A stretch of 43,090 bases of DNA, taken from assembly GCA_037176905.1 (NCBI GenBank), contig JBBBWG010032087.1, positions 1 to 43,090 on the forward strand, given 5' to 3'. The DNA is from Azolla pinnata. Taxonomy: Eukaryota > Streptophyta > Polypodiopsida > Salviniales > Salviniaceae. The position numbers and the translations under genes are program-made. This document shows positions 10,851-23,831 of the stretch, piece by piece. Under the pieces are notes generated by a model, which worked only from the letters and a program-made list of their open reading frames with translations, was not told where the DNA came from and searched no databases. The stretch's first letter is position 1; each line of letters begins with the position of its first letter.

Positions 10851-12338
10851 CAGCCTTAATTGTTGCGTGTATGGTAGTGCATGCATACATACAGACTTGT
10901 CATTTGGGGTCTGTATGGTTTGTAAACCTATATGTATAATACTTTGGCTGACGAGTTGTACACGGGACAGAATGTCTTGCTTCCTCATTCAAGACTGTCA
11001 ATAAAACATGTATAATAATGTCGGATGAGTATTATGACAATCATGGGTTATTCTCTTTGTGGCAAAATCAATTTTACAGAAACTGGGTCTGAAACAAAAG
11101 GCACCATTTTTGGCTTGAAAGTGCAAGTATTTTGAACTGCAGCTATTCGATCAGATCTGTTTATCGAATATGGATTTAGATAGAGATGTAATTTACATAA
11201 ATAATTCATACTCCCAAAAGCATTGATCAAAACATAGGTAAGGACGGTATTGATCAATGCATACATGTACATAATCTGCGTTGATATACATGCAATGCAT
11301 GTACATGACATCGATCGACAAATATGCTTCCAATACGCTAGTTGATCATTCCGTATCACTGTATCTAGTCTTTCAAGAATCGCAATCACAAAGGCACCAC
11401 AAATCGTCCAGAAACTATCACTAGCTAACTAACAAAACTTGTCCCACATGCAAATTTAGTTCGTAGAAACAGCACTGCAGATCAAATGAATGCAGTAGGC
11501 TCAACTCTAAATCCACCTAAAGCAAAATGCAGAATGAACTGTGTATATCAAACCACCCAACAATCTGCAGGAAAAGAATTTGAACTTCATTTTATGCTAA
11601 ACGGGCACTGAAGAAAGATTTCGCATTCAATCATATAAAAGCTATTCATCAAGCGAATCACTTACATCAATGGTCCTCCATAATCAGCTCAGAATCCAGT
11701 ATTATAAATTTCTTATGTCAGACATCAAGTGTTTATCATTGACCATATGCATGAGATTACTGCCAGCAGGCAGTGCAGAAATGATCCACCCATATATCTC
11801 AGAGAGGAGCTCAAAGACTTTTTTTACATACATTCTTGGATCATATGAATTCAACGTTGTTGACCCATGAGCTAACATACGATGGCTATTCTTCCACTTC
11901 AGTGTGATAATCAAGTACTGTATACTCTGATAGACTTCTATCTGTATGCACATGAAAAACATACAAACCATGGCTCGATGCAAGAATTTGCATGAAGTTT
12001 CAAACTGTATGGACTTCTGGATGAGTAGATCAGAAATGATATTGATTCCTTTACCACCATAGTTTTGCATCATGATCTCAATATCCAATCATACTGAATA
12101 GATTTCTCTAATATTCAATTCACCTAAGCCCACATGGAAATGACACAAGATTATGCATTATTTCCCTGACCAGCACACATATCTTCAGTACTTGTACAAT
12201 AAGCAGCAGATAGACACTACCACTTCGTGAAGGAATGAGACCCGACCAGCGGAGGACATGCAAGTCCTCACTCTTTGGTATCCACCAATGATAAAACATT
12301 CTTCGGTGTTGACAGTGTAGTCTTCTACCTGATTAAGT
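10851..12338. other. Convergent 3' region between the DUF3754 gene and cactin
   Basis: This 1.5-kb AT-rich interval holds the 3' ends of both genes. AATAAA at 11000 fits the plus-strand transcript. Small open frames on both strands (for example 11048-11389 and 11702-12088, minus) have no conserved features and are taken as chance. Confidence 0.55.
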
Positions 12339-15300
12339 TTACCGACGATATCTATACCTTTTGAAATTAATGTATACATGCAATATGCCCCTCTCGAATG
12401 TACATTTAAAACCTTTCTTGTGGGAATATTCCCATTCCTTGTTGACAATCCGGAATGCCTGTAAAACAAAGCAAAAGTCCACTATTCAGTATCTCGTACA
12501 ATCTGTCATGTCACATGTGACTAATCATTAAACCATCATACAGCATATACACATTTATACAACATTTTAACATTTTAATTATCAACGATGGCTTACAATA
12601 TCTTCATATGGTGGTCCAGCATGGAAACGAATGATGCAAGTCTCCCCATTACTACCATCTCTTTCAATGAAATAGACAGGAGCTTTGGTTTTATCCACAA
12701 GGTCGGGGTAGAACACGTTGAATTTGTATCCCTGCACAACTTTTGGTGGAGGATTATCATGGTCGTAGTGTGTTTGATTGTACTTGTTCCACTCATATCC
12801 TGTATGCACACGATTGAAGTATTTTGGCTTCCTTGGACGATATTTGTCGTGCCACCAATAAACCTACACAAAGGTATATTGATTGCTAAGTAAATAATTG
12901 AACATATACTGCAAAAAAAACATACAGATGCATATTCTGTACAAAGAAACTATGGTTCTGAAGGTATAAATGTACACCAGAGGTGAGCTCACCTTCACAT
13001 GGGAAATTCTTTGTATCTCTAATTAGATTCAACAAAAAGATGCATGTGGTGATGTTTAGCTTTTTCTTTTGCTTGTTTACTGTACTAACCTGTGACTCAA
13101 GGTTAACCTCTGCACCAGAACCCAATATAGCATCTCCTTCATCCATAGTACCCATAGATTTCATAACAAGCTCTCGCTCATGGGCAGTTAATTCTTTACT
13201 TCCATCATCTGCTACACTTGAGCCCGCAGCAGCCTCCTGCAATCTGCGATGCTGCTCATCCAAAACTTTAGCCCTTTTCCGCTCCTGTTTAGAACAGATC
13301 CCATTTAGACAATAGTCAGCAATTAAATATTGGAGCCAGATATAATATATGCATGACGTTAAATATTTATTATTCCTACAAGTTCAGCTTTATCAGCTTC
13401 AGGATCTACAACTTCATCTCCTTCAGCAGTACGAGTCAGTTCTGGTGACAAGGAACCAGGTTCATCTTCTATAAAATCACCCTCCTCTGCTGAGACAGGC
13501 TCTGGCGAGTATGGTCGCATATCTGCCATGAATGAAAATTTCACTTTATCTATCATATTTCACTGAAATCCAAGGAGATTGGAATGACACTTTGTTAAAA
13601 CACATACCATCGGTTGGTTCTGAGATCTGATCAACTTGCTCAGGATTCTCATCCTTGTGATGTAATGCTTGAGGATGTTCTTCTTCATCTTCTTCTTCTT
13701 CTTGTATCCTTTGAAACCTATTCAAGTGCTTCCGCAACAGCTCAGCATGGATTTCTTTCAAATGAGCCTGAATCACAGTATTTGTCGATTACTGTGACAG
13801 AACAATACAAAGGGAACTGGACCTAGTACACATACGATTATTCAAATCATACCTTTGCTTTAAATATATGTAATCTCTTAAGAACAGCCTCCCAATATTC
13901 TACCACCTTTGCTGTTCCAGACTGCATCTGAGATTCAATTTGTATCTGCAAGGCCTCCAGCTGCTTATAGGTCTTTCCTTGCAGCAAGTTCTTCACCTCT
14001 CCCTCAACACTTTCATGCAATCCCATTTCTTCAACTAACTCTGGAGGAGGCTCCTCACCACGAACACGAGCACGATCAACAGCATCCCTTCTACAAGCTT
14101 CGGCAATTTCCCAGTCACATACAACCATCATTGCCTGAGAAGAACAGGGATGATGTGATCAAAATAGACGAGTAAATAAAACAATTCAGAGCCTCATCTC
14201 AACCATAGTTTCAAAACAATCTCTTTTGACTAACCTCCCAGAATTCAATATGTGTCTGTGTTGCCCGGTCAAGATCCAAGTGCATCTTGATATCTTGCCT
14301 CAGTTCCTCCATTTCTTTCACTGTCAAACCCTGTAATTCACCTTCAACAATGTTAACAAGTGCAATGGCTCGTTCATCTAACAAAACATTCAGAAGCAAG
14401 TGCATCTTTGAGGGGAATTCTGGTTTGATACTGGTCAGTCAGCTACCTTGAAGTATCAAACCATTATATATTCCAGGCCATGAAAACACATAGAAATACA
14501 TAAAAACACTCCGTGTGATGGGAATGCCATTGAACCCACCTTGTATATCTTATAGGGTTCGTTGATTTCTACATCGAAGTCATCTGAAAGGTTGAGATTT
14601 TTTGACAAAACATCAATTGGCTTTGCTCTACCATCTTTCAGCCGTATTTCTGACCGCACTTTGCTTTGTTGAAAGTGAAACTGGACATGAATCAAATACA
14701 GATTAGCCACATAAATAAAGAATAAACTCCTTTACACTCTTCTCTTGCCTTTTCTCTTAAGTTCACATCATTTAAAGGTGCATATACCAGTAAAAATGAC
14801 TCCAAACAATGTGCTCAAAAAATAAACTTCAACAACAGGTTCTATCATAGAGCCAGAGAATCTGGAGACAATGTCTGTAGAAGTTTGCTCATAATTCCAC
14901 AACTAGTTGCAAAAGACACAGATTGCAGGTCATAGACCATAAATGTTTTTATAAATCGCAGATTGTACTGTACATTACTAAGTTTTGGTGTATGCATGCA
15001 TGTGATATGAGAAAGCACGATAAGTAAAACCGCTACACATGACATATCCATGTCTTATGTTTAATCTTGAACTTACTTCCTCTTCCTTTTTCTCCCAGTC
15101 TTGGAATTCTGCCCGAGCTCTCTCCCTTGCAAGCAGAGCCTATAAAGACAAAGGTAAAATACGTCATTAGCTGATATGTATATAACTACTTCGAGAAATG
15201 ACAGCAAGTATATGTATTCCATACCATCTCTTCCTCATGTTGTGCCTTCTCAATTGCTCTTTCTTCTCTTCTTTTCTTTACTTTCTCAATCTCTGCCTGT

Positions 15301-17122
15301 GCAAAATCAATGTCACATCTTACCAGATACTCAACAGTTTTAAAGCATTCTAGCATGTACCACCACTCCAGTTTATTATTACGCCTATATGGAAAAAGTG
15401 AGACAAATTTTGACTGCTCCAAAACTTCAATTTAAGGTAGGTTATACACATCTATTGTCCCGTTTCTCATGGACAATGTGCCCGGAGCAACATTTTGATG
15501 ATGTTTTCTTGCTCTATATGCAATTGCAACTTGAGAGGACAGTACAGTAAACATACCAAGCGCTCTTTTTGACGTTTTTTTTCAGCTTTTAATGATACTT
15601 CAGTTGGTAAGATGTTTTGAGATAGATCACGTTCTATCTTCTTTCTCCATATGAACCTAACCAGGTATCAACTTTTTTGTTAGGTCTTGCAGAAGCAGGT
15701 GATGGAGAAAAACAGAATAATATGATTCAAGTGTTAGGTAACAAACTTTTCTGTTAAATTTGAATCTCCAAAAGGATTGCTATCGTTAGAATATCCACTG
15801 GGTGCTTCAGCCTTCAGCTTTCTTGCAACTTTCAATGCCTGAAAATCAGAATCGTAATGTGAGAGCATCTGTGAGAATTAAATAGATCGAGTCATACAGA
15901 TAACATGCAATTATCTGAATTTCATGGCATCTTCAAAGCCATTAATTACATAACATCAACAGTTAATAGTGGAACAGAGTGCGATATGTGTCTAATCATG
16001 ATGGGGAGTAGTCATATATCGTAAGAACTATACTGAGATACCATGATTTACTAATGTTATACTTCATATAAGGCAATTTCAATATCTAGTTCACACACAA
16101 AAGAGTTTCAGAAACCCGCAGACAGCACATAGAGACTGATGTACAGCCATGTATACTATAGGAAGGCATCAAATGATAATTCATTACTTCAAAGATAATG
16201 TCTTCAACTGAGAAAATAAGCAATTGAGCCCCTACAGTCTACATATATTAAAGCTATCATATATATTCTACTGAATAATTTAGCAGAAAACATCTAAGCA
16301 ATCTTAAGCTGAGAATTTGTCAGTACATTGGATGTGCCAGAACAGTGTTGCTACCACTCACCAGAACAAGTACACAGCAGAAGTTGCTGATTCCAGCTTA
16401 TCAAGTTTTAATGGTACAGGAAATGATAATGTCTTCCTCAGTAGAGTACTGGAAGAGTTTCTAGAAAGACATTAGCTGGATGAAGTTAGAAGAAAGTCTA
16501 TTGTTTAAAAGGCACAATCAAGCGCAGAATTATAGCAGGTTCAGTTCTCGGGCATCCTGACAAAATACCAGGCTTGAACTGTATATTCCCCAGCTCGTGA
16601 GTTGCGAAAATTTTGTAAGGTTGAAATCCCCTTTATCTCAACACAAACTGTGAAATAATCTATTTTGCTGAGGCCAAATAGCAAGATATTTATTACAGAC
16701 CCCCTAGATCTATTTTGCTGAACCAACGAAAATATCTACTTTGGGCACATCCAAAACCTTGTAATGTGCAAAGGTCACAGGGAATTTGGAAATACTTCCA
16801 TATCTGGGCTTAAACCTTCACAAAAACTCGATAATTCTCCAGGAAAAACATGCCTTCAGGAGTGAAATTTCAAGACATACTAAAAGCATAAATAGAACAA
16901 GGGTAAGCCAGAAACTAAACCAAGATTACATATCAAAGTGCTCCAAATTTGACTTTGATGAGCCATATTTCAACGAGTACAGGACTGCCTGGCCAGATGG
17001 AACTTGAGCTAGGCAGAAACAAGGTAGTTTGAGCTGAACATCGACTACAAGAAAACCGTGCTAGCATACAATGCACGAGATAAACTGACCAATGAAAGGC
17101 ATATGTGTATGCGAGAGGGAGA

Positions 17123-17158
<36 letters not shown>

Positions 17159-17503
17159 CAGAAAAGAAAGAAAAGAAAAGAAGAACGGAGTAAAGAAAAA
17201 TACCTTCTTGTAAGCTTTTCTAGAGAGGTATTCCTTCACTTCCTGGTCATCGGGGGGGGCGTGCCTGCGATTGCGACGACCGGAGCTCTTCTCCGTGTCG
17301 GATTCATCCTGGGAGGACGAAGAAGGCGAGGCCGAAGAAGCATCGCGGCGCCTGCTCTTCTTCTTCCTGCTGCTGCCGCTGCTGCTGGACCCTCTTTTAC
17401 TGGAGCTCCGTTCCTTGCGCTGCTTCTGCTTCTCGTAGTCGTCGGAGCTCGCGTCGTCGTCCTCCTCCTCGTCGCGCCGCTTCCTCCTGCTCTCCCTGCC
17501 CAT
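12339..17503 (-). CDS. CTN: Cactin, nuclear splicing-associated protein
   Basis: Thirteen phase-consistent exons in transcript order (17503-17204, 15838-15747, 15656-15557, 15296-15225, 15139-15077, 14680-14540, 14405-14235, 14134-13853, 13767-13608, 13522-13380, 13284-13090, 12863-12597, 12458-12339) give 701 residues. Residues 1-95 are charged and Ser/Arg-rich, as in splicing factors. The Lys/Glu coiled region FIWRKKIERD...KKRREERAIEKAQHEEEM and the mid domain (about 210-407, with MEELRQDIKMHLDLDRATQT and SAKVVEYWEAVLKRL) are classic cactin. The acidic 410-510 linker leads to the near-invariant C-terminal domain (574-701: YEWNKYNQTHYDHDNPPPK, IIRFHAGPPYEDIAFRIV, ending FKRYRYRR). In eukaryotes cactin works with the spliceosome, and plant cactin is needed for embryogenesis. 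All key C-terminal residues are present and the gene looks functional. Confidence 0.96.
15839..17203 (-). other. Intron 1 of cactin with an AG-repeat near the donor
   Basis: This 1.36-kb intron lies between the RS/acidic exon and the conserved body. Close to its 5' splice site, at 17122-17156, is a pure GA run (CT on the coding strand). The remainder is AT-rich, with no conserved ORF despite several short open frames. Confidence 0.75.
17122..17157. repeat. (GA)n microsatellite
   Basis: An uninterrupted GA dinucleotide run lies within cactin intron 1, about 50 bp inside the donor site. Confidence 0.9.
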
Positions 17504-17587
17504 CTCCCTTCCCTGTCTCTCGCGTTCCTTCTCTGTTTTCCTTCGCCTCTGTTTTTCTTCTTCACTCTTCCTGTTTCTTCTCCACTT

Positions 17588-18345
17588 ATTTAATCTACAT
17601 ACTAATCAATCTATTTACTTAATCTACATACTAATCAATCTATTTACTTAATCTACATACTAATCAATCTGATTTGCTTAATCAACATACTAATCAACCT
17701 GATTTGCTTCATCTACATCCTAATCAATCTGATTTGCCTCATCTACATCCTAATCAATCTGATTTGCTTAATCTACGTACTGATCAATCTGATTTGTTTA
17801 ATCTATGCACTAATCAATCTAATTTGCTTCATCTGCATACTAATCAATCTATTTACTTGATCTACATACTAATCAATCTATTTACTTGATCTACATACTA
17901 ATCAATCTTTTTACTTAATCTACATACTAATCAATCTATTTGCTTAATCTACATAGTAATCAATCTATTTACTTAATCTACATAGTAATCAATCTATTTA
18001 CTTAATTTGTTTTCCTTCGCCTCTGTTTTCTTCACCTTTGTTCTTGTTCTTCTCCGCTTATTTAATCTACATACTAATCAAACTAATTTGCTTAATCTAC
18101 ATATTAATCGATCTATTTGCTTAATCTACATACTAATCAATCTAATTTGCTTAATCTACATCCTAATCAATCTGATTTGCTTGATCTACAACCTAATCAA
18201 TCTTACCTAATCTACATACTAATCAATTTGATTTGCTTAATCTACATCCTAATCAATCCGATTTGCTTGATCTACAAACTAATCAATCTTACCTAATCTA
18301 CATACTAATCAATCTATTTGCTTAATCTACATACAAATCGAACTG
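17588..18345. repeat. 29-30 bp minisatellite upstream of cactin
   Basis: About two dozen units of the type TAATCTACATACTAATCAA + TCTATTTACT (29 bp, or 30 bp with a TCTGATTTGC variant) fill two blocks, about 17588-18003 and 18057-18345. Between them, 18008-18056 is a near copy of the cactin 5' leader at 17537-17587 (GTTTTCCTTCGCCTCTGTTTT...TTCTCC.CTTATTTAATC). The leader and its adjoining repeats were therefore duplicated together. No spacers of independent sequence exist, so this is not a CRISPR-like array. Confidence 0.9.
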
Positions 18346-18359
18346 ACTTTATCTAATTT

Positions 18360-19213
18360 TCTACTGTCTGAATTGTTGTACACCATAACCATGGCTTCGC
18401 TTTTTTCGAATTACGGGTTCGCTTCCTTTCACAACAGGAAGCTCGAGACTTGAATCCAAAATGCAAAATCTAAAACTCTGGGCTTTCAATTCAAAGCAAA
18501 CCACAAAATCGTGACAACATCATGGACGCAAACACTTTGGAATCGAGGTATCAGAGTACTTTCAATAGTTCAAAAGCCGGTCTCAACCATGTGGTCCGCT
18601 GCGGCGAGACGCTGTTTTTTTTGGGCCACATTTAAGGAGGCCGAGCAGAAGACTCGAGAACCGAAACCCGAGCGAAACCAGTCAAAGCCAGTTTCCAGCT
18701 GCCGTTGCAGTAACTGTTCTTCCGAACCTTGTTTTCGATCGTTGCCGTGATCGTTCCGAATCTCGTTTCCAGCTGTAGCTGCAAACTGTTTCGGGCCATG
18801 TTTTTCGGCTACTGCGGGCACCCACCCGTTTAAGGAGGCGGAGCCGAAGAAGGATCGAGAACCGAAGCTGAAACGAACGATCGGAGCCTCGTGTTGGTTT
18901 TTCAACCACTGTTGTAACAGTTTCCGAACCATGTTTTCAATTTGTTGTTGCAACTGTTCTGAACCATGTTTTTCAACTGCAGTTGACATTCCCGAACCTA
19001 ACTCAACCGAACCTGACTGTACCGAACCTGACCGAGAACCGAACCTGACCGAGAACCGAACCTGGCACCTCCTCCCGCATCACCGCACAGCGTGAAAGAA
19101 CATTCGTTCCTCGTTCGAGCTGCCATGCTGATGAAGGAGAGAGGCTCAGAGACCCTTCCACAGCCCGTGATTCATCCGTTCCAGCCCCTCTGGGCCCAGA
19201 ATCTTCCGATCTC
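18360..19213. other. Bidirectional promoter interval with imperfect GC-rich repeats
   Basis: This is the remainder of the divergent spacer between cactin and the ABC1 kinase gene. From 18600 to 18990 the motifs GTTTCCAGCTG..GCAACTGTT, CCGAACCATGTTTTC and TTTAAGGAGGC.GAGC.GAAGA recur several times with divergence. From 19000 to 19065 ACCGAGAACCGAACCTG is tandemly repeated. Composition then becomes GC-rich, as expected near a transcription start. The minus-strand open frame 18570-18989 is a by-product of these repeats. Confidence 0.55.
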
Positions 19214-22200
19214 ATGAGTAGCTGCATCAGGTACGGGCTTCCTTCCTCCTCTCCCCCGGCAGTTTCAGCATCATTCCTTTCGTTCCATCCGTTTTTGGGG
19301 ATCCCGCTGAAGGACCCGAATGTTTTCCGGCCGCCCATTGGTCTGATCCCTTGCCCAGGACCATGCCTGCTTCACGATAGGAGTCCCCATTGCTCGATTT
19401 TTGTTATTTGTTCTTGAAATCGCGGCTTTGATCCATGGACATGTTCCGGTAGTGGTAGCCCCGTTTTAACCTTTTTGTTCTGGGAACGTTCCTAGCAGGC
19501 GAGTTTCCTTGCTTCTTTCTTACTCCCTTTGCCAAACAAAAAAGGCTTGACTCTGTAGATAGCAACACCGAGAGAAGGTTTTCTGAGGATGAGAATATAT
19601 TGCAAACAAATCATTGAAATCAGAAAAGCTAGCGGGGCTTTAGCGTTGGGAATTTAAGAAAGAAGCCATTTTTCTAATTTGTTCAGTCAAGATAGATAGA
19701 TAGAAGAATTTAGTATCATCTTCAAAGGTCAAACATGACCCATGAGATGCCACAGTGAATTCAGTTTGTTCTTGAATGCTGTTGTACAAAAATCTGTATA
19801 GTCAGGCGCTTGATGCTGTGGTACACAAATCTGATATCTTAAATTTGAGATGAATGTTTTGCGTTAGATGCTGTGGTTCTAGGTTTGGTTTCCGAATGCC
19901 AACAAAAGATATGTATGTACCACCTATAACCATTGAACAACATGGAAACTATTCATTAACTTGAGTCATACATGGAAACCTGTCTTTCTGGAGCTGATTT
20001 TTACCGGTTATGTCTCATTAATTTTCATACCCTGGACTTTTCTATGCGTTTCCTATGCTTTATCGAAAGTGTTAATTAAACATTTACATTTATGCTTTCT
20101 CTACGACTCAGTATTTTGATCAGGTGCAGAGAACGGAATATTATCTTGGATGTGCTGATCATTTGTGTTGCTTTGGTCTGTTTCTGGCTTAAATTGACAT
20201 GTCAACGTACTAACAGGAATTTGGTAACAAAATCATTCTATTATCACCGACAGCAGACGTATTCAGAATTATTCACACATAAATTAAGAAATGGACAATC
20301 TTCAATTTATCGCAATGGCATTGGGATTGGTTCAAATTTGGATTTTAGCTTGGCAAATGTACTTGGTAGATTCCAAACAAGAAGGTTAGGGCAAGGAGTC
20401 ATACTTAAAGCTCAGAGTGCCCTCAGAACGACAAGATATGCGATTTATCCTCACAAGGAAAGCGTACGGGAATTCTGGAGAAGGCTGTATGAGGTCAATG
20501 GATACCTTTGGTGGAAGAGAGTCTGGCAAGGTTTGTATACAAAGAACATGCTCTACAAACCTGTTCTGCCCCCATTTGGACTGGTTGTGAGAGCTGTGAG
20601 CCTCTCATTTTCAAGGTCACATCTTACATTAGGTTTGGTTGCATTAGCTATTGGTAGCATGAATGGTTGCCCAGCTAAGGCTCAACCCTTCCTTGGCAAT
20701 GGTTCCGCATACTGTAGGTCCGAGATCTCACCTGCATTCTTCTCAGCAGTTATATACTCTATTGTTGGCTTTTTGGCAATTATAGTAAGGGCACTATACC
20801 TATTGACCCTCTTCACACCAGTTGTTTTGGCCTCCATAGTTGCTGATTCTCTAGGGGATCACTTTCGTAAGGCTTGGTTAAGACTCATGCGCCATACGCT
20901 AGAACTCGCAGGTGCAGCTTTCATTAAATGGGGACAATGGGCAGCAACAAGGCCGGATTTATTCCCAAGGGATGTGTGTTTAGAGCTATCAAAGCTTCAT
21001 ATGAAAGCACCTACTCACAAATACTCATACACGGCACAAACTGTGGAAAAAGCTTTTGGGCGTAAGTTGCAAGACATTTTTGAAGAATTTGAGGAAGATC
21101 CAGTGGCATCAGGAAGCATTGCACAGGTCCACAGAGCAACCTTGCGCTTCCATCATCCTGGAAGAAAATCAAATCCTATGTTAGTTGCTGTGAAAGTAAG
21201 ACATCCTGGGGTTGTCAATATGATCAGACAAGATTTTGTGATAATAAATTGGATTGCAAGATTGTGTACACTTGCTCCAGGATTGAAGTGGTTGAGATTA
21301 AATGAAAGTGTTCAGCAGTTTGCAGTATTCATGCAGACCCAGGTTGACCTTGCCTGGGAGGCAGCACATCTAAGTAGGTTCCTTTATAACTTTCGTCAAT
21401 CGAAAGATGTCTCTTTTCCCAAGCCACTTTATCCTCTGGTTCACCCAGCAGTGTTAGTAGAAACTTACGAAAAAGGTGAAAGTGTATCCCGGTTTGTTGA
21501 GCTCTCAGAAAAGAGCCATATCAACAGTGCCCTTGCACGAATTGGAACAAATACACTCCTCAAAATGCTTTTGGTATGCTCCATACTAAACAAGGGTCTC
21601 TTAGGCATAGTTTTTCCTTGAGTTTATGATCAAAATTGAACATGACATGTCTGTCCAGGTTGACAACTTTATACATGCGGATCTGCATCCTGGAAATATT
21701 TTGGTCCGAATCGAAGGGAAAAAGGGTCATCCGACAAAAAGTTTTTTCCATTCAAAACCACATGTTGTTCTTCTTGATGTGGGCATGACAGCAGAACTTT
21801 CGGGCAGCGATCACTCTAATCTCCTTGACTTTTTCAAGGCCGTAGCATGTAGAGATGGTAGGAGTGTTGCAAAGTATGCTCTCAAGTTTTCTAGTGATCA
21901 ATCTTGCCCGAATCCCGAGGCATTTATTGAGGTAGGATGGTGGTGTATCCTAGGGACGTATGCATATGTGATCGAGCTATTCATTACCTTATTTACGTTT
22001 TCTCAATCTCATCTTGTGTTATTGGTTCCCATGCTTCCAGGGGGTCGAAGCTTCTTTTAGGCTATGGAATTCTGAAGAAGGAAAAGGTATACGTCCAGGA
22101 GAATGTTTTCAGGATATATTGGAGAAAATCAGGAAACATAGAGTAAACATTGATGGGGAAGTTTGTGCTGTGATGGTTACCACCATGGTATTGGAGGTAT

Positions 22201-22742
22201 GTATTGGTTATTTTTACTGAAACGGTTTATCAGTTGGCATGTTATCGGAAAAGCATCTCTATAGGTGAAGGCATAGCACTACAGCTCACGTTTTTACTAT
22301 AATATATTAGAAATTGTAACCAATATTCTTCCTTGGATCGGTCTTTCTCTCATGGGAGACTACAAGTTTCATCAATTAATTAAATAAATCAAACAAGATA
22401 AAAGCTATAAACATATTATATATATATATATATATATCTTCTTATTTGCTTCAAGCTTGTTGATCTGCATTTTTCCCCCTCATGTGATAAGAAATACAAA
22501 TTACCAAGTTTAAGCTTGGAATCAAATGCGTGATGGGTTTCAACACTTGGGTATGATTTATTGTACTACGTTTTTGGTTTGCATTCCAATTTTCTCACAT
22601 TTTGTGGCTATGTCTGTGATAGGGATGGCAACGCAAACTGGATCCTGAATACGATCTTATGAAAACGCTACAGGCAGTTCTTTTTAAGGTGGACATGGCC
22701 AATTCTCTTTCATATACAATCCATGCAATAATGGCACCATAA
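19214..22742 (+). CDS. ABC1/UbiB-type atypical kinase (ABC1K family, ADCK2-like)
   Basis: Five exons (19214-19230, 20217-21573, 21659-21931, 22041-22196, 22623-22742) give 640 residues. The start is the uncertain part. I prefer a 17-nt first exon coding MSSCI(R), which splices in phase to the TACTAACAG acceptor at 20216 and gives a basic, hydroxylated N-terminus like a mitochondrial targeting peptide. Otherwise the frame opens at ATG 20092 and includes a hydrophobic stretch that looks intronic. ABC1 signatures follow: K243-x-G-Q246 (KWGQWAATRPDLF), the Ala/Gly-loop equivalent VASGS (302-306), VAVK with Lys332, QVDLAWEAAHLSRF, HADLHPGN (464-471) with the catalytic-loop Asp, and metal-binding D498-V-G500. 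Relatives act in mitochondria or plastids on quinone and isoprenoid-lipid metabolism. The resemblance is to the ADCK2-type plant branch. Substrate is unknown. Confidence 0.92.
22418..22438. repeat. (AT)n microsatellite in ABC1K intron 4
   Basis: A short TA run lies in the 426-bp last intron (22197-22622). Confidence 0.8.
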
Positions 22743-23830
22743 GGCAGGTGGTTACTGTTGTCATGCGATTTTCCTTTTAAGTGTTTCTAATGCTTCCTTC
22801 CTGACGCTTCAAATTCAGATGAGTATATAATGCATCAACCCGCCAGAAGAATTATATGTACACTACCTGCAACTGTGTATAGAAAGTTTTTGTTTTACTC
22901 GAGTAATGGATTGAGGCATGGCCATTGTAGCTAGGCTTGATTTATGCCGTTTTTAATAATAGCCGGGATTAATGGCTTGGCTATACAAGTCATATTACCA
23001 CTGATTGGTTGTGATGAGTTTGCTTCGTAGCAATTGGATGCATATGAATGTGGAGTTAATTTCTGCACATGGTACCAGTACTGAAGGTATGGATTCTAAA
23101 TTTAAAAATAAGATTCCTTTTGTTGCATAAATTAAAATCCAGCTACCTTCAAGAATTTATAGTATCAGATTATCATGTAGTATAACTAATTAGCCTCTAC
23201 AAACCATTTTGAGTTCATTATCAATGGAAAAAGATTACATTTTATGAATATCAAATTCAATCCGAAGCATGTACCATTAATCTATATTTGAGAAATCTTG
23301 AATGAATCTAATGTATTCTTTTCCTCTACAGCATCAAAAAAACCTTCTAGAATTTTATGTTTCGATTGTTTAGAGTTGATTTGGCCAGTGGTTCATCGAC
23401 AAATCTTGAATCAATCTAATGACAATTAATCAAATAAGTTTGAAGCACATGAGTTGATATGCATCACCCACACCACCAAGATTTGTAAATGCATTAAGCT
23501 ATGGGAGCCAACATGTAAATAGGTTTAGCTATGGGACCTCGACTTAAAATGTAGAGCTCGAGTCAAGCAACCGTATTTCTGTATTATGTGCACTGTACAT
23601 GGTCTACCTTGTCGATGAGTCTTTATGTGAGCTTGTATTTTGATTGAGCTTCTTTCCTTCTCCCCTAACAGTTTGCAAATTTGGTGATTGCCTTTTTTTT
23701 TAGTGTGTGCAACATGCATTCAGATTTGCACCTCTTGACTTTGATCACTGCCTGTAATTTCTTCCTCCCCTTTTTATCTGATCGTGGCCAATTATTGATG
23801 TCATTTCTGCTTAGAACAAAAGCACATTGG
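22743..23830. other. Intergenic DNA downstream of the ABC1K gene
   Basis: AT-rich sequence contains the presumed 3' UTR and then unannotated DNA. No conserved ORF or RNA gene was seen. Confidence 0.5.
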
Positions 23831-23831
23831 T

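Noticed and set aside
17105..17593. Plus-strand 162-codon frame and minus-strand 109-codon frame at the cactin 5' end
   Set aside because: Both are antisense or out of frame with the Ser/Arg-rich first exon of cactin and arise from its low complexity.
17588..18345. Regular ~29-bp repeats that superficially resemble a CRISPR array
   Set aside because: Units are head to tail with no unique spacers and lie in a eukaryotic promoter. This is a minisatellite.
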